A DNA stretch of 64,000 bases from Acinetobacter terrestris (lineage in GTDB: Bacteria > Pseudomonadota > Gammaproteobacteria > Pseudomonadales > Moraxellaceae), in NCBI RefSeq assembly GCF_004331155.1, contig NZ_SJNZ01000010.1, forward strand, positions 48,224-112,223, read 5' to 3'. The position numbers and the translations under genes were made by a program. Every line of letters begins with the position of its first letter. The stretch's first letter is position 1. The notes under the pieces were generated by a model. The model was not told where the DNA came from, made no database searches, and saw only the letters and a list, made by a program, of their open reading frames with translations. Below are positions 56,514-64,000 of this stretch, in pieces.

Positions 56514-56966
56514 ATGAAAAACAATATTTTACTTGCTACTACTTTCGTTGGCTTACTTTTCAGTGGAAATGTACTGGCACAAGATCTGTCGGGGACTTGG
56601 CAACAAATTGACGATAAAACCGGTTCACCTAAAGCGCTTATTGAAATTCGACAAGAAGCCAATAATACTTATGCGGGTAAAATTATTAAAGTTACGCCTC
56701 GTCCAGGTTATACACCTCAAAAGTTATGCAACAACTGCCCGGCCCCTTATACCAACAAAGCCATTTTAGGCATGGATGTTCTCACCGGCTTAAAGCATGT
56801 TGAAGGGACCAATAACTATGAAAAAGGCCGTGTGATTGATCCGCTTGCAGGCAAAGTCTACGATGCTAAAGTCAAACTCAGTGCCAATGGCAAACGCTTA
56901 ACCTTACGTGGTTATGTTGGGATCTCAGCACTAGGCCGCAGCCAAACTTGGCTTCGTGCAGATTAA
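56514..56966 (+). CDS. DUF2147 secreted protein, array copy 4
   Basis: 150 residues. I start at the ATG with AAGGA upstream, not 16 codons earlier, which would cross the promoter. Signal peptide ends VLA before QDLSG. Cys-x2-Cys is CNNCPAPYT. It shares KHV-GTNNYEKGRVIDPLAG with copy 5, so these two are the most recent duplicates. Confidence 0.88.
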   Translation: MKNNILLATTFVGLLFSGNVLAQDLSGTWQQIDDKTGSPKALIEIRQEANNTYAGKIIKVTPRPGYTPQKLCNNCPAPYTNKAILGMDVLTGLKHVEGTNNYEKGRVIDPLAGKVYDAKVKLSANGKRLTLRGYVGISALGRSQTWLRAD

Positions 56967-56992
56967 CCAATCCAGTATTTAAGCTCAATAAG

Positions 56993-57016
56993 AAGCCACA
57001 GTGATGTGGCTTTTTT
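56993..57016 (+). terminator. Terminator of DUF2147 copy 4
   Basis: AAGCCACA/TGTGGCTT stem with T6; the same stem recurs after copy 5, and decayed forms follow copies 1 and 3. Confidence 0.8.
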
Positions 57017-57063
57017 ACATTCGTCAATAAAATGATTTTATTTTTTGCATACTCTGCAGAATA

Positions 57064-57091
57064 TTGACTAATCACACAAACCGCCTAATAT
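57064..57091 (+). promoter_or_regulatory. Promoter of DUF2147 copy 5
   Basis: TTGACT, 16 bases, TAATAT, 40 bases before the chosen ATG. Confidence 0.6.
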
Positions 57092-57131
57092 ACCGAATTG
57101 ATAAAAATCATGAATTATGCAAAGGTTTTAT

Positions 57132-57581
57132 ATGCAAAAGAATATATTGCTTGCAACTGTAGCGAGCCTGTTTTTCAGTGGCAATGTTTTTGCCGAGGAT
57201 ATTTCTGGAGTTTGGCAGCAAATTGATGATAAATCAGGAGCGGCCAAAGCGATCATCAAAATTCATAAAGAAGCCAATCAGACCTACACAGGTAAAATTG
57301 TTAAAGTCACGCCTCGTCCTGGCTATACACCTCGTGATACCTGTAATAACTGCCCTGCGCCTTATACCAACGACCCAATTCTGGGTATGGAAATCATTAA
57401 AGGCTTAAAGCATGTATCAGGAACCAATAACTATGAAAAAGGGCGTGTGATTGATCCGCTTGCAGGCAAAGTTTATGACGCAAAAATCAAGCTGAATGCT
57501 ACAGGTAAACGTCTAACTTTGAGAGCCTATATGGGTGTTTCAACCTTGGGACGTAGTCAAACCTGGATTAGACTTGAGTAA
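57132..57581 (+). CDS. DUF2147 secreted protein, array copy 5
   Basis: 149 residues from the ATG preceded by AAAGG (an ATG five codons upstream is less likely). Signal peptide ends VFA before EDISG. Cys-x2-Cys is CNNCPAPYT. Differs from the others in DDKSGAAKAIIKI and in the C-terminal GKRLTLRAYMGVSTLGRSQTW, where the otherwise constant RGYVG is RAYMG. Confidence 0.88.
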   Translation: MQKNILLATVASLFFSGNVFAEDISGVWQQIDDKSGAAKAIIKIHKEANQTYTGKIVKVTPRPGYTPRDTCNNCPAPYTNDPILGMEIIKGLKHVSGTNNYEKGRVIDPLAGKVYDAKIKLNATGKRLTLRAYMGVSTLGRSQTWIRLE

Positions 57582-57604
57582 ATTGCAACTCAACAAATAC
57601 CCGT

Positions 57605-57632
57605 AAAAAAAGCCACATCATGTGGCTTTTTT
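57605..57632. terminator. Bidirectional terminator closing the DUF2147 array
   Basis: AAAAAAGCCACA/TGTGGCTTTTTT stem with a three-base loop between copy 5 and apaH. Confidence 0.88.
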
Positions 57633-57653
57633 ATTTTATAAGTCATTCAAATA

Positions 57654-58502
57654 TTACATCACTGGATTATCGACTTTAAATATTTCTTTATCTTCCAGAC
57701 GATAGGCAATCAACTGTTTACCCCAAACACAGCCACCATCGACATTTTGAATCTGAGGATTGATGGTTTTACCCTGTAATGCTGCCCAGTGTCCAAAAAT
57801 CAGTTGATGGGTTTTCGCAGCTTCCGATTCAAACTCAAACCACGGTCTAAAACCCTGAGGCATGGGATCATCAAGTGTATCTTTAAAGCTAAACTCTAAA
57901 CGGCCTTCACTGCTGGTTAAACGCATACGGGTTAAATAGTTGGTAATACAACGTAAGCGTGCATTCCCCTCCAGATCATCTGACCAAAGATCAGGTTCTT
58001 TGCCGTACATATCAGCCAAGAAAGCATCGACCACGGCAAAATCTTCATGACTGATAATCGCTTCAATTTCTTTTGCCAAAGCAGAAGTCTGTTCTGCTGA
58101 CCAAATGCATGGAATACCCGCATGAGTCAAAATGGTGTGATCATTGGGGAAAAGACACCAGGGTTGTTTACGCAGCCAGTCAATCAGGTCATCACTATCA
58201 ATCGCATCAATTACATCACGAGTATTGTCTTTGTCTTTCAACTCTTTTAAACCACGCGCGCAGGCTAAAAGGGTCAGATCATGATTGCCCAAAACTGTTG
58301 CGGCGACTCCCCCATCAACAAGTTTTTTAACAAACCGCAATGCACCAAGCGAATTTTCACCACGTGCAACCAAATCACCAGCAAACCAGATAAAATCTTG
58401 ATCGGGATCAAACTTAATTTCTTTTAGCAAGGCTTTTAAGGCTTCAAAACAGCCTTGAACATCACCAATGACATAATTGTATCGAATTTCAGAGCGAACC
58501 AC
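57654..58502 (-). CDS. apaH: Symmetrical bis(5'-nucleosyl)-tetraphosphatase ApaH
   Basis: 282 residues. Metallophosphoesterase motifs GDVQGC, GDLVARG and GNHD near the N terminus, THAG later, and the ApaH-specific IFGHWAALQGK near the end. It hydrolyses Ap4A to two ADP. Start is GTG, placed directly after the rsmA stop with GGTGG five bases before. Third gene of pdxA-rsmA-apaH. Confidence 0.95.
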   Translation of the reverse strand: MVRSEIRYNYVIGDVQGCFEALKALLKEIKFDPDQDFIWFAGDLVARGENSLGALRFVKKLVDGGVAATVLGNHDLTLLACARGLKELKDKDNTRDVIDAIDSDDLIDWLRKQPWCLFPNDHTILTHAGIPCIWSAEQTSALAKEIEAIISHEDFAVVDAFLADMYGKEPDLWSDDLEGNARLRCITNYLTRMRLTSSEGRLEFSFKDTLDDPMPQGFRPWFEFESEAAKTHQLIFGHWAALQGKTINPQIQNVDGGCVWGKQLIAYRLEDKEIFKVDNPVM

Positions 58503-59315
58503 TTAAGCCACCATTTGATCTGACAAAGCAACAAATTGTGCCATAGATAAGGTCTCTGGACGTGCCATCGGGTCAATACCGGTTTTCTCGAAGGCATCTT
58601 CCACCAACATACCCTTCAAGCTGTTACGCAGCGTTTTACGACGCTGAGTAAATACATGTGAAACCAGACGCGCCAAAGCTTTTTCATTTTTGGCAATAAT
58701 CGGTTTTACTGCGTATGGCTCTAAACGAAATACCGCAGAGGTCACTTTGGGTGGTGGATTAAAAGATCCTGGTGGCACCTCAAATAAAAATGTCGGTTTA
58801 CAGTAATACTGGATCATCACTGATAAACGGCCATATTCTTTGGTATTTGGCAAAGCGGTAATCCGATCTACCACTTCTTTTTGCAACATGAAGTGCATAT
58901 CTTGCACTTTGTCACCAAATTCCAAGAGATGGAATAAGAGTGGAGTTGAAATATTATACGGCAAGTTGCCAACCACACGTAATGGACGGTCTTCCTGGAA
59001 CAGTTGAGAATAATCATATCTCAATGCATCGGCTTCAATAATGGTTAAACGTTCAGGATGCGGTACACGACCCGGTAGACCTGCTGCCAAATCACGATCC
59101 AGCTCAAGCACGGTTAAGGCATCACACTCGCCAATTAATGGTGAGGTTAACGCGGCCAAACCCGGTCCAATTTCGAGAATATTTTGACCTGGACGCGGAT
59201 TGACTGAGCGTACAATTTTGGCAATGACACGCTGGTCATGTAAAAAGTTTTGACCAAATCGTTTTCGAGCCTGATGCCCTTCTTCTTTTGGGTTTAAGGC
59301 ATTAATTTGATACAT
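58503..59315 (-). CDS. rsmA: 16S rRNA dimethyladenosine transferase RsmA (KsgA)
   Basis: 270 residues from the ATG giving MYQINALNPKEEGHQARKRFGQNFL. SAM-binding EIGPGLAALT and catalytic NLPYN are intact; PGSFNPPPKVTS and QRRKTLRNSLK follow. It dimethylates A1518 and A1519 of 16S rRNA. Upstream in-frame TTG extension rejected. Gap to pdxA is 33 bases. Confidence 0.95.
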   Translation of the reverse strand: MYQINALNPKEEGHQARKRFGQNFLHDQRVIAKIVRSVNPRPGQNILEIGPGLAALTSPLIGECDALTVLELDRDLAAGLPGRVPHPERLTIIEADALRYDYSQLFQEDRPLRVVGNLPYNISTPLLFHLLEFGDKVQDMHFMLQKEVVDRITALPNTKEYGRLSVMIQYYCKPTFLFEVPPGSFNPPPKVTSAVFRLEPYAVKPIIAKNEKALARLVSHVFTQRRKTLRNSLKGMLVEDAFEKTGIDPMARPETLSMAQFVALSDQMVA

Positions 59316-59348
59316 AAAAACATTTCCAACGTGAGTGATGAACAATAA

Positions 59349-60317
59349 TCAGTGGCGCGCCAGATCGAGGGCTAAATCGACAGCAACGTGCAGGCTGGAA
59401 CTTTTCGCAAGTCCGGTACCCGCAAGGGAGAGTGCTGTGCCATGATCGACAGAAGTTCGAATGAAAGGTAAGCCCAAAGTAATATTGATGGCTTCACCAA
59501 ATCCTTGAGATTTTAACACAGGTAAGCCTTGATCGTGATACATCGCCAGAACGGCATCTGCATCTTTTAAATTTTCAGGCGTGAACAGGGTATCGGCTGG
59601 AAGGCTCAAACTCATATTGATGCCTTGTGCCCGATAGCTTTCAAGCACAGGATTAATCACTTCAATTTCTTCCATGCCCAAATACCCGCCCTCGCCTGCA
59701 TGCGGGTTTAAGCCACAGACTAAAATATGCGGATGCTCAATCTTAAACTTGGTTTTTAAGTCATGAATTAGAATATCAATCACTTGGTGCAAACGCTGCG
59801 TGGTAATGGCGTCTGGAACGTCACGTAAAGCGAGATGTGTGGTCGCCAGTGCCACACGTAAGGTTTTGGTTGCGAGCATCATTACCACACGTTCAACATC
59901 AGCAAATTCCTGGTAATATTCGGTGTGGCCACTAAAGTGAATGCCGGCATCATTAATAATCGATTTTTGCACGGGTGCTGTGGCAACACCCACACTTTTA
60001 CCCTGCATGGCATAATCAGCGGAACGACGCAGTTGTTCTAACACATAAGCCGCATTGTTCGGGTTCAATTCACCCAGTACAACATCAATATTGAGTGGAA
60101 TATGCTCAACATATAATTGACCTTGTGCTGAAGATTCTAATTGTCCTTGATACTCAATCAGTTCAATAGTTTGATTTAGGGTTTTAGCACGTTTTTTTAA
60201 TAAATTCAGATCAGCCAAAACCACAATAGGACGTTCATCAATACGCATTGCCAAACTTAAACAAATGTCTGGACCTATACCTGCTGGTTCACCACTGGTT
60301 ACATATAAAGGAAGCAT
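59349..60317 (-). CDS. pdxA: 4-Hydroxythreonine-4-phosphate dehydrogenase PdxA
   Basis: 322 residues. Opens with TSGEPAGIGPDI; metal-binding His residues occur in FSGHTEYYQE, LNPHAGEGG and MYHDQGLPVLK. It oxidises 4-phosphohydroxy-L-threonine in pyridoxal-phosphate synthesis. First gene of pdxA-rsmA-apaH; the surA gene that often precedes it is missing, replaced by the divergent rplM leader region. Confidence 0.95.
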   Translation of the reverse strand: MLPLYVTSGEPAGIGPDICLSLAMRIDERPIVVLADLNLLKKRAKTLNQTIELIEYQGQLESSAQGQLYVEHIPLNIDVVLGELNPNNAAYVLEQLRRSADYAMQGKSVGVATAPVQKSIINDAGIHFSGHTEYYQEFADVERVVMMLATKTLRVALATTHLALRDVPDAITTQRLHQVIDILIHDLKTKFKIEHPHILVCGLNPHAGEGGYLGMEEIEVINPVLESYRAQGINMSLSLPADTLFTPENLKDADAVLAMYHDQGLPVLKSQGFGEAINITLGLPFIRTSVDHGTALSLAGTGLAKSSSLHVAVDLALDLARH

Positions 60318-60495
60318 ATTTTCGTCTCGTTTGACCTGCGCTCGAATAGCATTATTATATACAGGTTAGATAAACAAGTTTTTCCCTAAGCTCTATTTTC
60401 GAACAGAAAATACGTATCAGTTCCTCATCATGTAGTAGAGAAATACACAGTTCCATTCATTCTGTGAAAAATATAAAAATAGTTATGATTATTCT

Positions 60496-60524
60496 TTGCA
60501 CATTACAGCTTTTACCTATAAAAT
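60496..60524 (+). promoter_or_regulatory. rplM-rpsI promoter
   Basis: TTGCAC, 17 bases, TAAAAT. A transcript from here would have a leader of about 110 bases. Confidence 0.55.
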
Positions 60525-60593
60525 GTAGCGCTTGAAATTCTACATTTTCATTTGTGATTCTTCACGTATTCGTTTAGAATCGCGTCTCCTTTT

Positions 60594-60640
60594 GTTTGGA
60601 CAGATTCCATAGTCCAAACCAACTATAATAGGTAGTGGTT
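60594..60640 (+). promoter_or_regulatory. Structured rplM leader (candidate autoregulatory element)
   Basis: Hairpin A: GTTTGGAC (60594-60601) with GTCCAAAC (60612-60619). Hairpin B: AACCAACTA (60617-60625) with TAGTGGTT (60633-60640), one bulged A, holding AGG of the Shine-Dalgarno in its loop just before the ATG. They share 60617-60619 and so partly compete. Autoregulation by a ribosomal protein, as with known r-protein leaders, is inference. Confidence 0.55.
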
Positions 60641-60642
60641 TA

Positions 60643-61071
60643 ATGAAAACTCTCAGCGCTAAGCCAGCTGAAGTTCAACATGACTGGTATGTTGTTGATG
60701 CTTCTGGCAAAACTTTAGGTCGCCTTGCGACTGAAATCGCTCGTCGTTTACGCGGTAAGCATAAAACTTCTTATACTCCTCACGTTGACACTGGCGATTA
60801 TATCGTTGTAATCAATGCTGAAGAAATTACTGTGACTGGTAAAAAAGCTCAGGATAAGAAATACTATCGCCATACTGGTTTCCCTGGTGGTATCCGTGAG
60901 ACTAACTTCGAGAAGTTAATCGCTCACAAACCTGAAGCAGTTTTAGAAAAAGCTGTTAAAGGTATGTTACCAAAAGGTCCTCTTGGTTATGCAATGATCA
61001 AAAAAATGAAAGTGTACGCTGGTACTGAGCATCCACATACAGCTCAACAGCCACAAGTTTTGGACATCTAA
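60643..61071 (+). CDS. rplM: 50S ribosomal protein L13
   Basis: 142 residues, the standard bacterial length. Motifs [29 protein letters not shown] and [12 protein letters not shown] are unmistakable. First gene of the universal rplM-rpsI pair, 12 bases before rpsI. Codon usage is strongly biased to T/A-ending preferred codons, as for highly expressed genes. Confidence 0.98.
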   Translation: MKTLSAKPAEVQHDWYVVDASGKTLGRLATEIARRLRGKHKTSYTPHVDTGDYIVVINAEEITVTGKKAQDKKYYRHTGFPGGIRETNFEKLIAHKPEAVLEKAVKGMLPKGPLGYAMIKKMKVYAGTEHPHTAQQPQVLDI

Positions 61072-61083
61072 GGGATACAGCAC

Positions 61084-61470
61084 ATGGCTACTAATTATGG
61101 TACAGGTCGCCGTAAGACCGCAACTGCACGTGTTTTCTTGTCAGCTGGTACAGGCAAACTCGTAATTAACAACCGTTCTATCGAACAATATTTCGGTCGT
61201 GAAACTGCTCGTATGGTTGTTCGTCAACCGCTTGAGCTTTTAGAAGTTACTGAAAAATATGACCTTTACATCACTGTTGCTGGTGGTGGTATTGGTGGTC
61301 AAGCAGGCGCTATCCGTCACGGTATTACTCGTGCATTGATCGCTTCTGACGAAACTTTAAAACCTGCTCTTCGTCAAGCTGGTTTCGTTACTCGTGATGC
61401 TCGTGAAGTTGAACGTAAGAAACTTGGTTTACGTAAAGCTCGTAAACGTCCTCAGTTCTCTAAACGTTAA
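61084..61470 (+). CDS. rpsI: 30S ribosomal protein S9
   Basis: 128 residues with the family core [29 protein letters not shown] and the basic tail [14 protein letters not shown], which reaches toward P-site tRNA. Co-transcribed with rplM; strong terminator after. Confidence 0.98.
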   Translation: MATNYGTGRRKTATARVFLSAGTGKLVINNRSIEQYFGRETARMVVRQPLELLEVTEKYDLYITVAGGGIGGQAGAIRHGITRALIASDETLKPALRQAGFVTRDAREVERKKLGLRKARKRPQFSKR

Positions 61471-61492
61471 TTCGTTTACCGAATCGGACAAG

Positions 61493-61519
61493 AAGCCTTG
61501 GTTCATCCAAGGCTTTTTT
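61493..61519 (+). terminator. Intrinsic terminator of rplM-rpsI
   Basis: AAGCCTTGG/CCAAGGCTT stem, five-base loop, T6. Confidence 0.9.
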
Positions 61520-61553
61520 ATGTCCTAAAAATTTAGGTGAGGCCTTTGTTCTT

Positions 61554-61673
61554 CTACTGCTTATGCACATCTTTACCCCACACTCCCTCATGACACCAAA
61601 AAGACTTACTCAGATAGTAGTTAGCAACACCAATTAAAATAAAAAGCAGCATAAAACCCAGTTTAATTATCAT
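61554..61673 (-). CDS. 39-residue membrane peptide
   Basis: A very short but well-signalled gene: GGAGG nine bases before ATG, then MIIKLGFMLLFILIGVANYY (one membrane helix) and a polar tail with SFWCHEGVWGKDVHKQ. Arrangement is that of bacterial small membrane proteins: short cytoplasmic start, single helix, conserved-looking Trp/Cys/His tail. Lies between rpsI (convergent) and sspA (divergent). Function unknown. Confidence 0.7.
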   Translation of the reverse strand: MIIKLGFMLLFILIGVANYYLSKSFWCHEGVWGKDVHKQ

Positions 61674-61800
61674 AATTTCTTATCCTCCAGTTATTTTCTT
61701 ATAATTTACATCGTCTTCAATCGATTCATCTTTTATGCTTGGTGCTTTTTAGGTTGAATTTTAGTATCCTATTCTATTCATTTTTGCTTTGTTTGGGATT

Positions 61801-62454
61801 ATGTCCGTCGAAACCGCACCTGTTCAAGGAATTACACTCTATAGCCATGCAGATGACTTTCGCTCACACTGGATTCGTTATGTCCTTGCCGAGAAGCAAA
61901 TTAAATATCATCTGATTATTGTAGATGAAGACGATGAAGATCTCGCTAGCTTAAATCCATACAACCAAGTTCCGATGCTGATTGAAAATGAACTTAAACT
62001 GTTCAATACCAGTATTATTTCCGAATATATAGATGATCGCTATCGTCAAAATAAATTATATGCGGATGCGCCTATGCCGCGTGCTGAACAGCGCCAATAT
62101 ATTTGGCGATTTGAACAAGATTGGTTAAAGCTTGCAGATGTCATGCTGCGTCACCCAGATAGCTTAAATGCAAAAGAGAAGGCAAAAGCGCAAAAACAAT
62201 TGCGTGAGATACTCATCTCTCTAACGCCATTATTTCAGCATTTCCCCTATTTTATGTCAGAAAATTTTACAATTTTAGATTGCATGTTAGCGCCAATTTT
62301 TTTACGGTTACACTCCATGGGGATTGAACTCCCTAAACAACATTGCCGTCCCATTTTATTATATTGCCAACGGATATTTAGCCGTCCTGCTTTTATCAAG
62401 TCTATGACCATGCAGGAAAAAAATAAATATCGTGAAATTTTAGTGAATCAATAG
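61801..62454 (+). CDS. sspA: Stringent starvation protein A
   Basis: 217 residues, glutathione-S-transferase fold without catalysis. N-terminal thioredoxin-like half: ITLYSHADDFRSHWIRYVLAEK and NPYNQVPML; C-terminal helical half ends near REILVNQ. It binds RNA polymerase and modulates stationary-phase transcription. ATG chosen rather than the upstream TTG. Followed by sspB after 11 bases, the standard pair. Confidence 0.93.
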   Translation: MSVETAPVQGITLYSHADDFRSHWIRYVLAEKQIKYHLIIVDEDDEDLASLNPYNQVPMLIENELKLFNTSIISEYIDDRYRQNKLYADAPMPRAEQRQYIWRFEQDWLKLADVMLRHPDSLNAKEKAKAQKQLREILISLTPLFQHFPYFMSENFTILDCMLAPIFLRLHSMGIELPKQHCRPILLYCQRIFSRPAFIKSMTMQEKNKYREILVNQ

Positions 62455-62465
62455 AGTATCTTTCA

Positions 62466-62903
62466 ATGTCTGATCAGGAATTAAACCTCACTCCCACCCG
62501 TCCGTATCTCGCTCGTGCAATTTATGAATGGATTTGTGACAACAACCTTACCCCACATTTACTTGTTGATGCCACACAACCCAACACCATGGTTCCAGAA
62601 CAATTTATTCAAGATGGACAAATTGTCTTAAATATCGCCCCTCATGCGGTACATAAATTAAATATAAGCGATGCTACCATTACTTTCTCCGCTCGTTTTG
62701 GGGGCGTATCACGTGATATATATGTACCCTTAAATGCAGTGATGGGCATTTACGCGCGTGAAAATGGTCAAGGTCTATTCTTTGATCCAAGTGAATATGA
62801 AGATACCCAAATCCCTGAAGATACTTTAAAATCAACAACACTTTCAGAAGAAACTGAACAACCCAAGACTAAGAAAAAACCAAGTTTACGGTTATTAGAC
62901 TAA
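62466..62903 (+). CDS. sspB: ClpXP specificity-enhancing factor SspB
   Basis: 145 residues. Substrate-binding domain (about 5-115) with RPYLARAIYEWI and the conserved IVLNIAPHAVHKL, FGGVSRDIYVPLNAVMGIYA; an acidic linker; and the C-terminal ClpX-binding tail KKPSLRLLD. It tethers ssrA-tagged proteins to ClpXP. Operon with sspA. Confidence 0.95.
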   Translation: MSDQELNLTPTRPYLARAIYEWICDNNLTPHLLVDATQPNTMVPEQFIQDGQIVLNIAPHAVHKLNISDATITFSARFGGVSRDIYVPLNAVMGIYARENGQGLFFDPSEYEDTQIPEDTLKSTTLSEETEQPKTKKKPSLRLLD

Positions 62904-62922
62904 AACAATATGGAGTAAATTG

Positions 62923-63585
62923 ATGGCTTTTGATTTAGTACAATATTTTGCTGAGCAGATTAACACTCAAAAGCCTCAGCTTCTCGGGCAATACTCTAGA
63001 GAAGATAAAAAAGAGCATTTGTTAGAAATAAATGCGCTTGTGTTGGGTAAATTGATTACACTTTGGCGTTCTAATGACAAAAAAGTTTATCAGGAAATTT
63101 CCTCACCCGATGAGCTCTTTATACAAGAGGTTGCACGCCACCTGACCACTTCTCCAAAAAACCAGTCTACATTAGCTAAAAGTGAATTAGAGCCAGCAGT
63201 CACAGAGATATTGCGCTTACAACTGGCAGAGCTCAAGCAACTCAATGACATTGGTAATCTCGAAGTACGAGGATTACATGAATTACTCTTAGGACAAATT
63301 GAACATCTTACAGGTCAAGCGCCTGATTGGGTTTGGTCAACAAACGACCTGTTAGAGTTAAAAGGCTCTAAACCAATTATGCAAGAAGAGATATCATTAG
63401 ATTCAACGATGAAGGAGTTTAATCAAATGGTAAGTCAACAACATACTGATGTTAGTGAAGATCAACACAATGCTGCAGTAGTAGCTAATACTACAGTTCC
63501 AGGGTGGTCCAAAATTCTAGAACCTGTAGTTGCTATTATTATTCTCTGGGTTTTATATTCTGCTGCAACTCAAATGTTTAACTAA
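62923..63585 (+). CDS. Hypothetical tail-anchored protein in the sspAB operon
   Basis: 220 residues. Mostly helical and charged; a C-terminal hydrophobic segment (VVAIIILWVLYSAA, about 199-213) ends four to six residues before the stop, so it would be tail-anchored with a cytoplasmic body. No known domain. GGAG eight bases before the ATG. Starts 19 bases after sspB and probably shares its transcript; a link to proteolysis or stress is only contextual. Confidence 0.7.
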   Translation: MAFDLVQYFAEQINTQKPQLLGQYSREDKKEHLLEINALVLGKLITLWRSNDKKVYQEISSPDELFIQEVARHLTTSPKNQSTLAKSELEPAVTEILRLQLAELKQLNDIGNLEVRGLHELLLGQIEHLTGQAPDWVWSTNDLLELKGSKPIMQEEISLDSTMKEFNQMVSQQHTDVSEDQHNAAVVANTTVPGWSKILEPVVAIIILWVLYSAATQMFN

Positions 63586-63610
63586 AATAGTTTAAGTTCT
63601 AGTTAAAGAT

Positions 63611-63637
63611 AAAAATCGCCTAAATGGCGATTTTTTT
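63611..63637 (+). terminator. Intrinsic terminator of the sspAB operon
   Basis: AAAAATCGCC/GGCGATTTTT stem with T7 tail. Confidence 0.9.
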
Positions 63638-63707
63638 AAGCCTTTATTAATTCCTTTTTTGCCTAGAGCATGGAAAAGCTGATTTTATCAATATAAACAT
63701 ATGAAAT

Positions 63708-63740
63708 AAAAACCGGGATTAACGCTGCTCCCGATTTTTT
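63708..63740 (+). terminator. Weak second terminator-like hairpin
   Basis: CGGGA/TCCCG five-base stem followed by ATTTTTT, backing up the previous terminator before the convergent rRNA operon. Confidence 0.4.
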
Positions 63741-63795
63741 CGCTGGTTGCGGGAACTTTTCTTTTTTGCTTTTGCTTTACATTTATTCCGCGCAT

Positions 63796-63835
63796 AAAAA
63801 AATCCCCCTCTGCTTTATAGCGGAGGGGGATTTTT
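63796..63835 (-). terminator. rRNA operon terminator
   Basis: Eleven-pair stem TCCCCCTCTGC/GCGGAGGGGGA with A/T flanks, just downstream of the 5S gene on the minus strand. Confidence 0.9.
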
Positions 63836-63845
63836 AGGAATAATG

Positions 63846-63960
63846 AGCTGGCGATGACTTACTCTCACATGGGTAACCCCACACTACCATCAGCGCAAAG
63901 AGGTTTCACTTCTGAGTTCGGGAAGGGATCAGGTGGTTCACTCTTGCTATTGTCGCCAGC
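63846..63960 (-). rRNA. rrf: 5S ribosomal RNA
   Basis: About 115 bases. On the minus strand it begins GCTGGCGACAATAGCAAG, contains CCTTCCCGAACTCAG and GGTTACCCATGTGAGAG, and ends TCGCCAGCT, so the 5' and 3' ends pair to form helix I. The 40 bases to the right edge are the 23S-5S spacer; the rest of the rrn operon lies outside the window. Confidence 0.95.
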
Positions 63961-64000
63961 ACAACTGTTTATGGATACTTGCTCGGGTCTTATCTTGCGG

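Larger units (their letters stand above)
60318..60642. other. Divergent region pdxA / rplM
   Basis: 325 bases with no protein gene. The rplM half contains a promoter and a structured leader (annotated separately); the pdxA promoter must lie in the left half. Confidence 0.5.

Overview
The window is a chromosomal stretch of an Acinetobacter species. Evidence: an AbOmpA-type OmpA, a membrane PQQ glucose dehydrogenase (Gcd) beside an OprB porin, a CysI-DUF934 pair, a roughly 40% GC, A/T-ending codon style, and many short AAAA-stem-UUUU intrinsic terminators. OmpA matches the A. baumannii protein in layout but its loops differ, so a non-baumannii species is likely (inference from remembered sequence).

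Layout. 1-2340: small membrane, KTSC-like and zinc-ribbon genes, then an AT-rich AlbA_2/HATPase gene that looks accessory. 2400-8920: a solitary acnD, a divergent multicopper oxidase with a repetitive Asn/His-Pro-Ser linker, ygfZ. 9269-15690: a Sel1 protein, then a tight minus-strand operon of OprB porin, TonB receptor, Old Yellow Enzyme and AEC transporter. 16090-26250: housekeeping (mutM-ppiC, mscL, typA, NCS2 permease, rsmC with an amino-acid permease, hydrolase, ompA). 26625-32053: orphan FimT pseudopilin, thiolase, meso-DAP dehydrogenase, cysI-DUF934. 32387-36242: gcd and a second OprB porin. 36372-43090: CaiB/BaiF racemase-like enzyme divergent from an AraC regulator, a gene-poor 1 kb, then a thiolase-FadJ pair (acyl-CoA degradation). 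43380-54613: assorted enzymes and transporters, PLD and PlsC lipid enzymes, hflX, and a LrgA/LrgB-like pair. 54699-57581: five tandem DUF2147 genes. 57654-63585: pdxA-rsmA-apaH, rplM-rpsI with a structured leader, and sspA-sspB with a tail-anchored protein. 63846 to the edge: the 5S end of an rRNA operon.

How it fits together. Most of the window is ordinary core genome. The accessory or unusual parts are the AlbA_2 gene, the gene-poor 38.7-39.7 kb stretch with a broken small ORF and an orphan terminator, the uptake/reduction operon at 10-15.7 kb, and the DUF2147 expansion, in which coding units, promoters and terminators have been duplicated together. Two well-supported genes are very short: a 47-residue zinc ribbon at 663-806 and a 39-residue membrane peptide at 61554-61673. 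I saw no CRISPR array, prophage, tRNA or intact insertion sequence. No clearly new multi-gene system is proven; the DUF2147 array is the best candidate for follow-up.
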